Shown here in pieces: positions 10,441-20,100 of a stretch of DNA of 64,000 nucleotides. The notes under the pieces are model-generated. The model had not been told where the DNA came from. It saw only the letters and a program-made list of their open reading frames with translations, and searched no databases. Source of the DNA: Saccharomycopsis phalli (taxonomy: Eukaryota; Ascomycota; Saccharomycetes; Ascoideales; Saccharomycopsidaceae); assembly GCA_020342235.1 (NCBI GenBank), contig CP073215.1, forward strand, positions 62,001 to 126,000. The letters are read 5' to 3'. The position numbers and the translations under genes were made by a program. How positions within the stretch are numbered: position 1 is the first letter of the stretch; the number at the start of each line of letters is the position of its first letter.

Positions 10441-10497
10441 AATCAGAGGCTGTCCAATAATCAGAGGCTGTCCAATAATCAGTGACCCTCCAAATAA
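10441..10497. repeat. tandem repeat, 18 bp unit
   Basis: Two exact copies and one diverged copy of AATCAGAGGCTGTCCAAT, in the 2 kb gap between LYS2 and the 710-residue protein gene. I see no convincing gene in this gap. Confidence 0.65.
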
Positions 10498-11336
10498 CCA
10501 GATACCAATGAATCACTTACAATCTTCCAACTTAATCACATGCATTTGTAAAATAATCCATGCCATCTCTCTCGTACATCTACCTGCCCGACTCCCTTAC
10601 AGTGCAAATATCCCGTTTGGAAACAGCCCATACGAGCAACCGTTGGAAATCAACTCACAGCTTCGGAACCACTTACAATTGTCCAATCCCAGTCAACCGC
10701 TCACATTAAAGATTCTAATCCCAAGCAACCAAGCGAGGGCTGGATTTTCAATAGCAATGCTGCTCGGGATTTTCTTCAACAGTAATGCTGCTCATGATGT
10801 TCCTGTGTAAGATATACTTGTCCAATAACCATAATGTATAGCTAAATACAAAAACAATTGTTATCATTAAACATTGTCCAAGTTGCCAACCAGACTAGGT
10901 ACCCAGCCAAATGACTCGAGAAACACCACGAAAACATAAGACGTGTGTGGTCCCAATCATACGGCATAAAAGTGTTTTACAAAGGCCAATTGCAAGTGAG
11001 TTCCATTCAACTCAGTTACAACTGGCACCGGGACTCATCCCACCTCCCATGATCCAGAACTCGTTAAAAGAAACAGCACTCCAGGTCCATTAGAACCTTG
11101 TAGTTACCAAGCTACTGAAAAGCGAGGATTCTGTCAGATATACAACGCATCGGCATCCAGATGAATTACTAGACTGCAAACCGAATCCGAAACACACTAG
11201 AAAGTCTTTTCCAATCACAACCACCCAAGACTCGTTGAGTTTTCCAGAACGTGAACATGATGATTATCATCTGCCCATTATAGAAAATAATTCCCTTTTA
11301 TTTTCATCTACTAATATAAATGGATGGCAGGTGGAA

Positions 11337-11488
11337 TTTATTCTGACAAGGATGTATAATATTAATTCCTGTGGTTTATTCTGACGAGGATAGACAATAT
11401 TAATCCTTGTGTTTTATCCTGTCGAGTATGGATAATATTAATGTTTGCGTTTAATCCTGACGAAAATGAATAATATTAATCCTTGTGT
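11337..11488. repeat. tandem repeat, 4 x 38 bp
   Basis: Four consecutive 38 bp units opening TTTATTCTGACGAGGAT and containing a conserved AATATTAAT core. The period is exactly 38 bp across all four copies while the substitutions differ, so the array is not very recent. It lies in the intergenic gap 10016-12081. Confidence 0.8.
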
Positions 11489-11800
11489 TTTAACCATATA
11501 GAGTAACATTCGTAGATCTCTTAATGCCCATTGTTAATCCTGGTCATTACGACAGTTTGTACTCATGCGGGATTTCTCAACAGCTGCCTCTAGTGTTTCT
11601 GAGTAAAAATACATTTGTCAAGTCACCATGTTTTCGGAGATGATATAGTTAGATATAGAAATATTATTGTTAAACTGGGCTGACTGGATTTGAAACAGTG
11701 CGTTTAAGCTGATGGAGTTGCCATGAAGCATAGGCACAAGTTACAGAGAAGGAGGCATCATAGACAAGGTGCTTGGACATGTTTTGTATTTTCAACCCAA

Positions 11801-11897
11801 TTATTCTCATGGCCGACTAATACATCCTCAGGATGATTCTCATAACCGATTAATACATCCTCAGGATGACTCTCATAACCGACTAATACATCTTCAA
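11801..11897. repeat. tandem repeat, 3 x about 33 bp
   Basis: Three copies of a 33 bp unit containing TAATACATCCTCAGGATGA then CTCATAACCGA. The embedded CCTCAGG is palindromic. It lies just downstream of the 710-residue protein gene. Confidence 0.7.
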
Positions 11898-12081
11898 GAA
11901 TCACACACAACTAGTAGTTGCAATTCCACTACTATCCTTTGGCCCTGGAACATCTGGAAACTAACAGCCATCCAGCCAGATTACCAGGATTAAACATCAA
12001 TACCGCAAGGGTCACACCACCTCCTACACATTCAACTCCATTAATACAATCAACTATCGTAATACATAAAACAAAATCGCC

Positions 12082-14214
12082 TCACTCCATTATAGCGTGC
12101 TTCTGGCTCAAGAAGCGGATAATCGCGGCGTTGTTGCTCTTTCTGTTATACCGCATTGACAACTGCCGGTTTGGAACAACCATGCCGTCCTTGGAAACCA
12201 CGCGGAGGTTGTTCTCCAAGCGGAACCGGTTCATGTCGTTCATCGACGAGTACTTCTTTGGGAAGTTGAGCGGCGACACGTCGACCGACGACGAAAACGA
12301 CGACGTCCGCGAAGTATCGGTCAAGGCCTTTTGGGTCTTTTTTGGGCTCTGCACGGTGTTGGCAAGCGACCCCTGTGGCACCAACAAAATGTCCAAGATC
12401 GAGCGGGAGTTGCTGATGAATTTCTGGTTTGCAGGTCCCTTTTCCACGTCAAACTGCTGGCGGATAAGCACGGTGCCGTTGCGCGCGAGCTCCGGCAGAT
12501 CGTCTTCGACGACAAGCCGGTCAATGTCGTTGACGATCTTGTCCACCTTGTCGCTCTCAATCGAGTAGTAGTTTGTTGGCGACTCAGAGAAGCTGCTGGT
12601 CTTGATTGACTGCTCGGAATCGACGGTTGACCGGGAGTGTAACGAGCTGGAGTCCTTGTGTAAGCCAGAGTCCTTGTGCATTGGCATTGGGCTGAAGGAC
12701 GTCTCAACAGTGGACTGGGTGCCAGAGCGTGTCACCGAGGTTTCGGTCGCGTCCTCCTCCGAGTAGTCGCCAAGAATCTCGTCCAAGACGCTGAGCCGCT
12801 TAAACTCATCAGGGTGGGAGATTTCCAACTTGAGTGCGGTCCGCTGGGCCACGGCAGACTTCAAGTAGCCGGACCACTTGCTGACAAACTGGTCGGATGC
12901 GGCGTCGCTGACGCTTCTGGAGATCGAGATCTGGTCGTTGATGTTGGATTTCATCGACTCGACGCTGCGGTTGTTGGCCATTTCCATGACCACCGACACC
13001 GACTCCATGGTCGAGTTCTGCCGCGTGACCACGTTGAGCCGCTCGATCTCCACCGATCCCTGCCGGAGATGCTTCGCCGACGGGATGGTGGAGATGACAG
13101 GACTGTCGTTGAACTTCTTTTGCGAGGTGAGCGGCGCACCCCCGTCAATAAGGCTCTTTTCCATCTTGTCCTGGATCTCCTCCGACACCTGTGACACGTA
13201 CTGCTCAATGATATCGTGCTTGATCGGCTTGTAGTCGGGAAGCTCTCTGAGCCGCTCGACGTTTTCCATGGTCAACTGCGATCCGACCGACGACTCGCGC
13301 TTCTCTTCAATGGTGGCTGGAGGCACAAACACCGGCTCGGGCCGCTTGCTGGCGTGCTTCTTCTTCTTCTCGGCGTACTTCTGCATGAGCCGCTCGTCGC
13401 TCAAGACGTCGTCGTCGGTCTTTTGCTTGCGGCGCACCATCCGACGGGCCACGTGCTTCCAGTTGCGGAACTTGAGCCGCAACTTGTGGTTGAGCACTGC
13501 GATTTGCCGGCGGAAATACGACTTTTTCGTTCGCGACAGACGGGTCAGCGTGCGCACCGGAGATCGCAAGGATCGGGCAGATCGTACCAGGGATCGGCTG
13601 ATTTTCTTGTTTAGCGGGAACTGGTACCCGTTTGGATGCCTGGAGATTGGCCTGGTGACCGGGATATCGTCGAATCCCTGGCTAGGAACTCGGGCATGGG
13701 GTGGTTCCCGCACGTTGTGGACCTTGATCTGCGGCTCGGGGATCGATCCGGGCATGTTGACGCTCAGATTGTCGCATGTTGGGATTGTGGCAGCACTAGG
13801 TCGCAGGACTCGCTTCGGACGAGGCGCCACGATGTTTGAAGGGGCTGTCTTGTGGAAAGCGGGGCTGGAGTATTCCAGGTTGGAGTCTGGTTTGGTGTAG
13901 CGAGAAGATGATTGCCGATGGGGGGAGGAAGACTTGTGGGAGGAATTTTGGCGGGAGGATTGGGAGGAAGGCTTGTGGGAAGACTTGAGGTGGGAGGAGG
14001 AAGTTTTGTGACGAGGAGAGGATGACTTGAGGTGGGAGGAGGAAGTTTGATGACGAGGAGAGGATGACTTGAGGTGAGAGGAGGAAGTTTGATGACGAGG
14101 AGAGGATGACTTGAGGTGGGAGGAGGAAGTTTGGCGGCGAGGAAAGGAATCCTTGCTGCTGTTGGAGGCAATGTACTGTTCGTACGAGATGCTGCTCAAC
14201 TTTAACGGAATCAT
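12082..14214 (-). CDS. large basic, Ser-rich protein of unknown function
   Basis: A 710-residue protein that I cannot assign to a family. The first 100 residues are Ser/His/Lys-rich and contain four tandem copies of a 14-residue unit (SSPRHQTSSSHLKS). A very basic segment follows around residues 200-280 (RSLVRSARSLRSP, NWKHVARRMVRRKQK, AEKKKKHASKRPEP). The rest is a long, phosphorylation-prone, acidic-to-neutral tail with ordered patches (DKVDKIVNDIDRLVVEDDLPE; NSRSILDILLVPQGSL). It ends in a basic patch (RYNRKSNNAAIIRFLSQK). No membrane span or catalytic motif is visible. The composition suggests a cytoskeletal, bud-neck or signalling scaffold, but that is a guess. Long uninterrupted frame and codon use like its neighbours support it being real. 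Confidence 0.8.
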   Translation of the reverse strand: MIPLKLSSISYEQYIASNSSKDSFPRRQTSSSHLKSSSPRHQTSSSHLKSSSPRHQTSSSHLKSSSPRHKTSSSHLKSSHKPSSQSSRQNSSHKSSSPHRQSSSRYTKPDSNLEYSSPAFHKTAPSNIVAPRPKRVLRPSAATIPTCDNLSVNMPGSIPEPQIKVHNVREPPHARVPSQGFDDIPVTRPISRHPNGYQFPLNKKISRSLVRSARSLRSPVRTLTRLSRTKKSYFRRQIAVLNHKLRLKFRNWKHVARRMVRRKQKTDDDVLSDERLMQKYAEKKKKHASKRPEPVFVPPATIEEKRESSVGSQLTMENVERLRELPDYKPIKHDIIEQYVSQVSEEIQDKMEKSLIDGGAPLTSQKKFNDSPVISTIPSAKHLRQGSVEIERLNVVTRQNSTMESVSVVMEMANNRSVESMKSNINDQISISRSVSDAASDQFVSKWSGYLKSAVAQRTALKLEISHPDEFKRLSVLDEILGDYSEEDATETSVTRSGTQSTVETSFSPMPMHKDSGLHKDSSSLHSRSTVDSEQSIKTSSFSESPTNYYSIESDKVDKIVNDIDRLVVEDDLPELARNGTVLIRQQFDVEKGPANQKFISNSRSILDILLVPQGSLANTVQSPKKTQKALTDTSRTSSFSSSVDVSPLNFPKKYSSMNDMNRFRLENNLRVVSKDGMVVPNRQLSMRYNRKSNNAAIIRFLSQKHAIME
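13985..14145 (-). repeat. in-frame coding repeat, about 4 x 42 bp
   Basis: Four near-identical 42 bp units inside the 710-residue protein gene encode SSPRHQTSSSHLKS. Their nucleotide similarity is high, indicating recent expansion, and copy number probably varies between strains. Confidence 0.8.
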
Positions 14215-14354
14215 AATGAGATTCAGAGAAATATTCAGAACCCGTCAGTAAGATTCAACAGACTATTCAATATCTGCCAGTGGGTAACGTCAGTGATTAT
14301 ATCCTTGGTGATATTCCGGTGAGTGATATCCGTTATGATTAATACCTGCAAATG

Positions 14355-14460
14355 CTCGATCCTGTTTAATACCTGTCAGTGATATCAATGTTTAATACCT
14401 GTCAGTGATATCAATGTTTAATACCTGTCAGTAATCAGTTAATACCTGTCAGTTGCAATA
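14355..14460. repeat. tandem repeat, about 24 bp unit
   Basis: Four copies of a unit containing TTAATACCTGTCAGTGATAT in the divergent promoter region between the 710-residue protein gene and TGS1. Further short CTATCGAGTTG repeats follow near 14500. No other gene is visible in 14215-14752. Confidence 0.7.
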
Positions 14461-14752
14461 TTCCGTTGATATCCAATTTGCTTGATAACTGATTTGCTTG
14501 CTATCCAGTTGCTATCGAGTTGCTATCGAGTGGCTATCCAAATCTTAATAATTCAGTCAGTATACCAATACCTAGTATACAACACTATAATACTGCTGTT
14601 CAAAATCGCCAAAAACTAAACCATAAAACGGAAAACAATGCCTTAAATCACTCCTGCTGGGGCTGGCTGTTAGACGGATCCTGATTTGCGCTGCGGGTTG
14701 ACGCACGTGTGTGGGTGAGTTAAAAATCACCTTCGCTACATTCTTCTCCCAA

Positions 14753-15463
14753 ATGGCTGGCTGCCCGTCCGACTCCGACTACTGGGAACAGCTTGCGACG
14801 TCCAAGACAGCACTCCCAGCTCACTTGCGGAAGTTCTGGCGCGACAGATACACCCTTTTCTCCAGGTACGACCAGGGAATCCAGCTCACCGAAGAACTCT
14901 GGTACTCAGTGACACCAGAGCCCCTCGCTAAGTTCACCGCAAACTTTATCCGCGCCTGCTTGCCTGAGGCGCAGGTCATCTTGGACGTCTTCTGTGGTGG
15001 TGGCGGGAACTCGATCCAATTTGCAAACTGCTTCCAACAGGTCTTGTCCATCGACTACAACCCGATCAACGTCAGGTGCACCGAGCACAATTGCTCGGTC
15101 TACGGCGTCGACAACGTCTCTGCCATCCAATTGGATTGGGCCGACCCGCAGGGCCGCTTACAGTTCCACAACGTCGACGTGGTGTTCGGATCTCCTCCAT
15201 GGGGAGGCACAGGCTACACCAAGCAACTGCAGTTTGATCTCATGGAATTACAGCCGTTGCCTCTTGATCAATTGCTCGAGTCTATGAAAAAAATCGCCCA
15301 CAACGTCGTCTTGATGCTCCCCAAGAACAGCAACTTGGAACAGCTATCCGCAGTTACCCTGCAGCTCTACGGTCCCGACCTGAAGTGCCGGGTGCTTAAT
15401 GCTTTGGTCAAGGGATACCCAAAAGCGATTCTCGCATGCTGGGGCGATGCTTTTGACTATTAG
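14753..15463 (+). CDS. TGS1: trimethylguanosine synthase (snRNA/snoRNA cap hypermethylase)
   Basis: A 236-residue S-adenosylmethionine-dependent methyltransferase that converts the m7G cap of snRNAs and snoRNAs to the trimethylated form in the nucleus. The SAM motif I is VILDVFCGGGGNSIQFA. The catalytic and cap-binding motif is VVFGSPPWGGTGY, with the SPPWGG that is diagnostic of Tgs1. An upstream YWRDRYxLFSRYDxGI-like segment is also family-typical. It is shorter than S. cerevisiae Tgs1 (315), mainly at the C-terminus. The ATG at 14753 is the first in the frame; 14 further open codons lie upstream but begin with GTG only. It is divergent from the 710-residue protein gene and convergent with GND1. 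Confidence 0.92.
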   Translation: MAGCPSDSDYWEQLATSKTALPAHLRKFWRDRYTLFSRYDQGIQLTEELWYSVTPEPLAKFTANFIRACLPEAQVILDVFCGGGGNSIQFANCFQQVLSIDYNPINVRCTEHNCSVYGVDNVSAIQLDWADPQGRLQFHNVDVVFGSPPWGGTGYTKQLQFDLMELQPLPLDQLLESMKKIAHNVVLMLPKNSNLEQLSAVTLQLYGPDLKCRVLNALVKGYPKAILACWGDAFDY

Positions 15464-15481
15464 TCGGAAGTCGTGGGCAGG

Positions 15482-15563
15482 GATTAGGCGAAAGGTGTGA
15501 GCCATGGATTAGACGAAATTCGTGAGCCATGGATTAGACGAAAGTCATGGGCCATGGATTATT
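15482..15563. repeat. tandem repeat, 3 x 25 bp
   Basis: Three copies of a 25 bp unit (GATTAGACGAAATTCGTGAG plus CCATG) begin about 18 bp after the TGS1 stop, so the array is probably within its 3' UTR. A diverged partial copy continues to about 15600. The rest of the gap to 16131 holds no gene. Confidence 0.75.
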
Positions 15564-16130
15564 AGATGCAAGAAACTGTGGTAAGGACCATGGACTAGAC
15601 GCAAGGAACAGTTACTGACTCGACCCTCTGGAGGGTAAATGCCAATGCTCTGTAATTGCATACTTTGGTGTGTCACGTGTTGGAGTTTACGAGCCCAAGG
15701 ACTTGTCCCGTCCGAGGTTTCACATGAGAAACAATCGCTTGCGGGTTTGTTGGTTCAATTGGCTGAATTGGTTCAATTTGGTTGAAATTTTCCTTGGCTG
15801 CAACTGCTCACAATTCACTCTTGTCACAATGCAACTGTAAATCATTGTCATGGATTTACCATCTGGTCATGTGACTATTCTTTCATGGCAATGCCAAAAA
15901 AACTTTTCACTGGAATTATGACATGTCTCACATGACGTAACACTACTTCACACCGAACTTACCCGGAAATGTGGATATCACGTGATAGTTCCATTTTTTA
16001 CAAACCTTGTTACTCAGCAAAACGTCAGCACAAAAAAAATCGCACCCCTGAAATATCACATGACAGATGAGTCATGAGTACCATCAAATGCACGTCTACA
16101 GCATCAATTACTCAAAACATGTATTACACA

Positions 16131-17612
16131 CTAAGCATCGTAGGTCGAAGCAGAGACGTTACCACCCTTACCGGTCCAGTTGATGTGGATATCCTTACCC
16201 TCTGGCAAGTTCTTGGAAGCAAATTCCGGCAACACTCTAAAGGTGTGGGCACCAAAGTAGTCTCTTTGAGCCTGGATCAAGTTGGCTGGGAGCTTCTCTG
16301 ATCTGTAACCGTCGTAGAACGCCAAAGCGGTGGCAAAAGCTGGCGATGGAATACCGGCAGTGGTAGACAAGGCCAAGGTTCTTCTCCATCCACCCTGGGC
16401 CTTGGTGATGGCATCCTTGAAGAACTTGTTGAACAACAAGTTCTCCAAGTCAGGGTTCTCTCTGTAGGCGGCGGTGATGTCACCCAAGAACACGGATCTG
16501 ATGATACATCCACCTCTCCACATCAAGGCAATGGCTGGGTTGTTCAACTTCCAGCCGTACTCCTTGGCGGCCTCTCTAATGAGCATGAAACCCTGGGCGT
16601 AGGAGATGATCTTCGAGGCGTACAAGGCCTGTTCCAAGTCGTCAATGAAGGCCTGCTTGTCCTTGATCAAGTTGGCTGGGATCTCTGGGCCTGGGAGGAT
16701 CTTGCTGGCGGTGATTCTCTCCTGCTTGACGGCAGACAAGCACCGGGCAAACACGGCCTCACCAATGAGCGTGACTGGCATACCCAAGTCCAAGGCGTTG
16801 ATGGCGGTCCACTTACCGGTACCCTTCTGGCCGGCCTGGTCCAAGATCTTCTCGACCAATGGAGTGCCGTCGACGTCGTCGTACAACAAAATGTCTCTGG
16901 TGATCTCAATCAAGAACGAGTCGAGCACACCCTTGTTCCACTTGGCAAACACCTGGCCAATCTCCTTGTCGGAGAGCTTGCCGACACGCTTCATGATGTC
17001 GTAGGCCTCGGCAATCAACTGCATGTCACCGTATTCGATACCGTTGTGCACCATCTTGACAAAGTGGCCGGATCCTTCTGGACCGACCCAGTCGCAACAA
17101 GGTTCGCCGTCAGCCTTGGCGGAGACCGACTGGAAGATGTCCTTGATGTATGGCCAGGCCTCTGGGTTGCCACCTGGCATCAACGAAGGGCCGTAACGGG
17201 CACCTTCCTCACCACCGGAGACACCGGATCCAACGAATCTGATTCCCTTGGTGGCCAATTCCTTGGCACGGCGGTTAGAGTCTGGGAAGTGGGAGTTTCC
17301 GCCATCGATGATGATGTCGCCCTTCTCCAAGTGAGGCAACAAGGTGTCGATGAAGGCGTCGACGGCAGGACCGGCCTTGACCAACAAGATGATTCTACGA
17401 GGCTTCTTCAACTTGGCGGCAAGCTCCTCGACGGAGTGGACACCAATGACGTTGTCGTTACCCTTTGCTTCGTTGGCAAGGAAGTGGTCGACTTTGGAGA
17501 CGGTTCTGTTGAATGCGGCGACTTTGAAGCCGTGGTCGGCGATGTTGAGAATCAAGTTCTGGCCCATAACGGCAAGACCAATAAGACCGACGTCGGCGAC
17601 TGCTTGAGACAT
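16131..17612 (-). CDS. GND1: 6-phosphogluconate dehydrogenase, decarboxylating
   Basis: A 493-residue cytosolic enzyme of the oxidative pentose phosphate pathway that converts 6-phosphogluconate to ribulose 5-phosphate with NADPH. The N-terminal dinucleotide fold reads DVGLIGLAVMGQNLILN. The substrate and catalytic region is GSGHFVKMVHNGIEYGDMQ, preceded by VSGGEEGARYGPSLMPGG. The length matches S. cerevisiae Gnd1 (489). The start was set at MSQAVADVG (17610-17612). The frame stays open 150 codons further upstream, but that stretch is the repeat-rich promoter. Codon use is highly biased, as expected for a strongly expressed gene. Confidence 0.97.
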   Translation of the reverse strand: MSQAVADVGLIGLAVMGQNLILNIADHGFKVAAFNRTVSKVDHFLANEAKGNDNVIGVHSVEELAAKLKKPRRIILLVKAGPAVDAFIDTLLPHLEKGDIIIDGGNSHFPDSNRRAKELATKGIRFVGSGVSGGEEGARYGPSLMPGGNPEAWPYIKDIFQSVSAKADGEPCCDWVGPEGSGHFVKMVHNGIEYGDMQLIAEAYDIMKRVGKLSDKEIGQVFAKWNKGVLDSFLIEITRDILLYDDVDGTPLVEKILDQAGQKGTGKWTAINALDLGMPVTLIGEAVFARCLSAVKQERITASKILPGPEIPANLIKDKQAFIDDLEQALYASKIISYAQGFMLIREAAKEYGWKLNNPAIALMWRGGCIIRSVFLGDITAAYRENPDLENLLFNKFFKDAITKAQGGWRRTLALSTTAGIPSPAFATALAFYDGYRSEKLPANLIQAQRDYFGAHTFRVLPEFASKNLPEGKDIHINWTGKGGNVSASTYDA

Positions 17613-17734
17613 TGTGATGTGTGTGGAAAGGATGGCAAGGAAAGTGGGAAAAGCAAGTTTAAATACGCATGCGAATCGGGTAAGGGATCGAAACCACCCG
17701 CCCACCTGATACCGCAATAGCCTACAGGAAGCGA

Positions 17735-17940
17735 GGGTAAATTGGGCATAAATTGGGCAGGGTAAGCAATTGGGCAGGTATTGGGCAGTAAATTGGCTAG
17801 ATATTGGGCAGATATTGGCTAGGTAAATTGGGTAGATATTGGCAGTTAAATTGGACAAGCAAATTGCAAAAATTGGCAGGTAAATTGGCCAGGCAAATTG
17901 CAAAAATTGGGCAGGTAAATTGAGAAATTGACCAGGGTAA
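17735..17940. repeat. AATTGGGCAGGTA-type array upstream of GND1
   Basis: About 200 bp made of imperfect 12-22 bp units mixing AAATTGGGCAGGTA, AAATTGGCCAGG and GATATTGGGCAG. It lies 120-330 bp upstream of the GND1 ATG, between the core promoter and a cluster of CACGTG sites. Its A/T-G asymmetry keeps a frame open upstream of GND1 by chance. Confidence 0.75.
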
Positions 17941-17969
17941 GCCGAACGGCGGGAGATCTGGAAATTGCA

Positions 17970-17977
17970 CCGGGTAA
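17970..17977. promoter_or_regulatory. CCGGGTAA (Reb1-type) site, GND1 upstream region
   Basis: An exact CCGGGTAA about 360 bp upstream of the GND1 start. It is the same octamer found close to several other starts in this window, and it matches the Reb1 consensus CGGGTAA known from S. cerevisiae. Confidence 0.4.
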
Positions 17978-18015
17978 ACGTCGGCGTGGGCGGCGCCGAC
18001 TGCATGCGATTATAC

Positions 18016-18157
18016 CACGTGACGCGCTGGTTGTTGTGCAATGTACAATCACGTGACAGCATCCCGCCAAGGTGCGCTCCCTGTGTGCTTACAGTTTATC
18101 CGTTGACACGTGCACTACAGTCTGCAGTCCTCTATTGACACGTGATATATACACGTG
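18016..18157. promoter_or_regulatory. cluster of five CACGTG E-boxes
   Basis: Five CACGTG palindromes occur at about 18016, 18050, 18107, 18139 and 18152, most followed by A (CACGTGA). They sit between the upstream end of the GND1 promoter and the stop of the SAT4/HAL5-type kinase gene, so GND1 is the only gene they lie 5' of. CACGTG is bound by Cbf1, Pho4 or Tye7-type bHLH factors in yeasts. A role in GND1 control is inference. Confidence 0.6.
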
Positions 18158-18158
18158 A

Positions 18159-20015
18159 CTACTTCCTCACCTTTTTCTTCTCGAGGTATGCAATGTGGGC
18201 CTCCGACTGATCCACTTGGGTATGCGTGTGGTTCTTGCCGCGAAACAACGTCTTGGTGTCGTCGCAGTCGTCCTCGTAGCACTCGTCAATGCCGTCCAAC
18301 CACGGGTCCTCAAAAATCTCCTCAATAGTACACCGTAGAGCCGGCGCCAAGTTGACCATTTTGCCAATGAGCAGCCGCGCGTGCTCCGGGAGTGCGCCTA
18401 GCAAGCGCACCTCGCCGGCGGCGGCCTTGGCAGGTTTGGACGGATCCTTCGCCGGAACGGGCGGCCGTCCGAGCAGCAAGCCGGCCATGTCGGGGAGACC
18501 GGTCTGCTTCAACAACGAGTTGAACGACTCAGAGCCGTCGCCCCTTGTGGCAAAGAGCTTGAACGACTGGTCGGTGAGCTTCGGCACTTTCCACGGGAAC
18601 TTGCGGAGCGTCATACACGAGTAGATGATCGCAGCCGACCAAATGTCGACGGGCCGAGGGTCGTACTTTTGAAACACCACGACCTCTGGTGCCAAGTACG
18701 GGTCTGAACCGACGACGCCGCTGGCCTCGACGATCTTGCTGCTGAACGGGTAGGCAAACACGACGGCAGAGCCAAAGTCGATGATTTTCACCACGCCGTT
18801 TTCCGTGATGCAGCAGTTGTCAAGCTTCAAGTCGCGGTGGGCCAATCCCAAGGAGTGGAGGTAGCGGACGCCCTTGAGGATCTGCTTGAAGCAGCAGTCG
18901 ACCTCTGGCGGGTCCATTTTCCCGCTCATGACAATGGCAAACAAGTCGAACTCGCAGTACTCCATGACCTGGTACATTCTGTCAGCCTCGTAGCAGATCT
19001 CGACGGTCTCGATGATGTTGGTGTTCTTCAACGTCGAGCCGATGCAATACTCCAGGGTGATTTTCTTGGTGTAGTCCTTCTTGGACTCGTTGGCGAACCG
19101 GGCCCGGAATTCCTTGACCGCGAAGATGCTGCGGTCGGCATTCCGGCGCACGATGCGTACTGAGCCACCGGCACCGGCGCCAAGGCTGTCGGAGACCTTG
19201 CTGTAGCGCTTGCTGTACAGCGGCATCTCGGCGGGCCGCGTGCGCGCGCTGTTTTTCCGCGAAAAAAAGTTCTTCAAGTCGTGCTTCGACGCACGGTGCT
19301 TGAGCGAGCGTGTCGACTCGACCGACGAGACGCACTCGTCGGCATTGCTGTCGTAGCTGGACATGTTGTTCAACGTGTGCGACGAGTTCTTGCGGCTCTT
19401 GGCAAAGAAGTTTTGGAGCGACGCCATGGACGAGTTGCGCGAGATCGGGACCACCGGCAGCGGCTTGTCGAGCGAGTGGATCAGGTTGATTTTCGACTTG
19501 GTGACGATGAACCGCTGGTCGAGCTCCATGTTCAGGAGGTCCGCGAGCCGCGGCGAGTGGATGTGGTTCGAGTCAATCACGCTGCCATTAGCCGGAAGGC
19601 TAAAGGCCAGGTCCTGGAAACTGGTCTTGTTGCCCGAATATGGTGCGGTGTATGGGATGGATTGTCCGGAGACCGGCAGGTAAGCTGCCAGGTCCTGCCG
19701 CGGGTCGTACAGCGTCAGGTTGCTAATGGTTTTGCGGCCGAGCCTGCCGTTGTAAGGAATGTACGCCGGCGTCTCTGGCGCAGAGTCCAGCGCAAAGCAC
19801 AAGGACTCAGGGGACTTGGGAAGCTCGCTGGAGGCGTAGGCGACGTGCAAGTGCAGACGCTTGTTGGTGGATACCGGCGAGGGCACCGGCAGGCCGGGCA
19901 GTTTGGGGGTGCCGGCGACGTTTGGCGTCGCCGACAACGGCGACGGGGCGCCGACGTTACCCTGGATGAGCCGCGTGAGCGACGACGTGGACCGCTCCTG
20001 ATTCATTTGGTCCAT
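18159..20015 (-). CDS. SAT4/HAL5-family protein kinase, paralogue 1
   Basis: A 618-residue Ser/Thr kinase of the fungal Sat4(Hal4)/Hal5 type, which in S. cerevisiae stabilises the Trk potassium transporters at the plasma membrane. The N-terminal 250 residues are Ser-rich and disordered. The kinase domain has [14 protein letters not shown] (glycine loop), FAVKEFRAR (ATP lysine), HRDLKLDNC near residue 392, DFGSA near 411 and GSDPYLAPE. It ends in [13 protein letters not shown] after an HTHTQV motif, a tail shared with the second paralogue at 30072-32231. The start was placed at the ATG at 20013-20015. Earlier ATGs in the frame would overlap the V-ATPase start at 20101, leaving no promoter. Which of SAT4 or HAL5 it corresponds to is uncertain. 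Confidence 0.88.
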   Translation of the reverse strand: MDQMNQERSTSSLTRLIQGNVGAPSPLSATPNVAGTPKLPGLPVPSPVSTNKRLHLHVAYASSELPKSPESLCFALDSAPETPAYIPYNGRLGRKTISNLTLYDPRQDLAAYLPVSGQSIPYTAPYSGNKTSFQDLAFSLPANGSVIDSNHIHSPRLADLLNMELDQRFIVTKSKINLIHSLDKPLPVVPISRNSSMASLQNFFAKSRKNSSHTLNNMSSYDSNADECVSSVESTRSLKHRASKHDLKNFFSRKNSARTRPAEMPLYSKRYSKVSDSLGAGAGGSVRIVRRNADRSIFAVKEFRARFANESKKDYTKKITLEYCIGSTLKNTNIIETVEICYEADRMYQVMEYCEFDLFAIVMSGKMDPPEVDCCFKQILKGVRYLHSLGLAHRDLKLDNCCITENGVVKIIDFGSAVVFAYPFSSKIVEASGVVGSDPYLAPEVVVFQKYDPRPVDIWSAAIIYSCMTLRKFPWKVPKLTDQSFKLFATRGDGSESFNSLLKQTGLPDMAGLLLGRPPVPAKDPSKPAKAAAGEVRLLGALPEHARLLIGKMVNLAPALRCTIEEIFEDPWLDGIDECYEDDCDDTKTLFRGKNHTHTQVDQSEAHIAYLEKKKVRK

Positions 20016-20100
20016 GGGCCAAGATGAATTTCGCCCTCGCTGATAGCCCGCGGCCGGGTAACTGCGATTATAAAGCGTGGGTGCGGATTTTACATTTGCC
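20016..20100. promoter_or_regulatory. 85 bp bidirectional promoter, kinase / V-ATPase
   Basis: Only 85 bp separate the chosen start codons of the two divergent genes. The spacer contains CCGGGTAA at 20054-20061 and TATAAA at 20069-20074, about 27 bp from the V-ATPase ATG. Both genes must be driven from this segment or from within each other. Confidence 0.6.

Noticed and set aside
10382-10810. A 142-codon open frame in the gap after LYS2
   Set aside because: It starts across an 18 bp tandem repeat, has no recognisable domain and its codon use is unlike the real genes here.
17613-18062. N-terminal extension of GND1
   Set aside because: It translates a promoter tandem repeat, and the family starts at MSQAVADVG.
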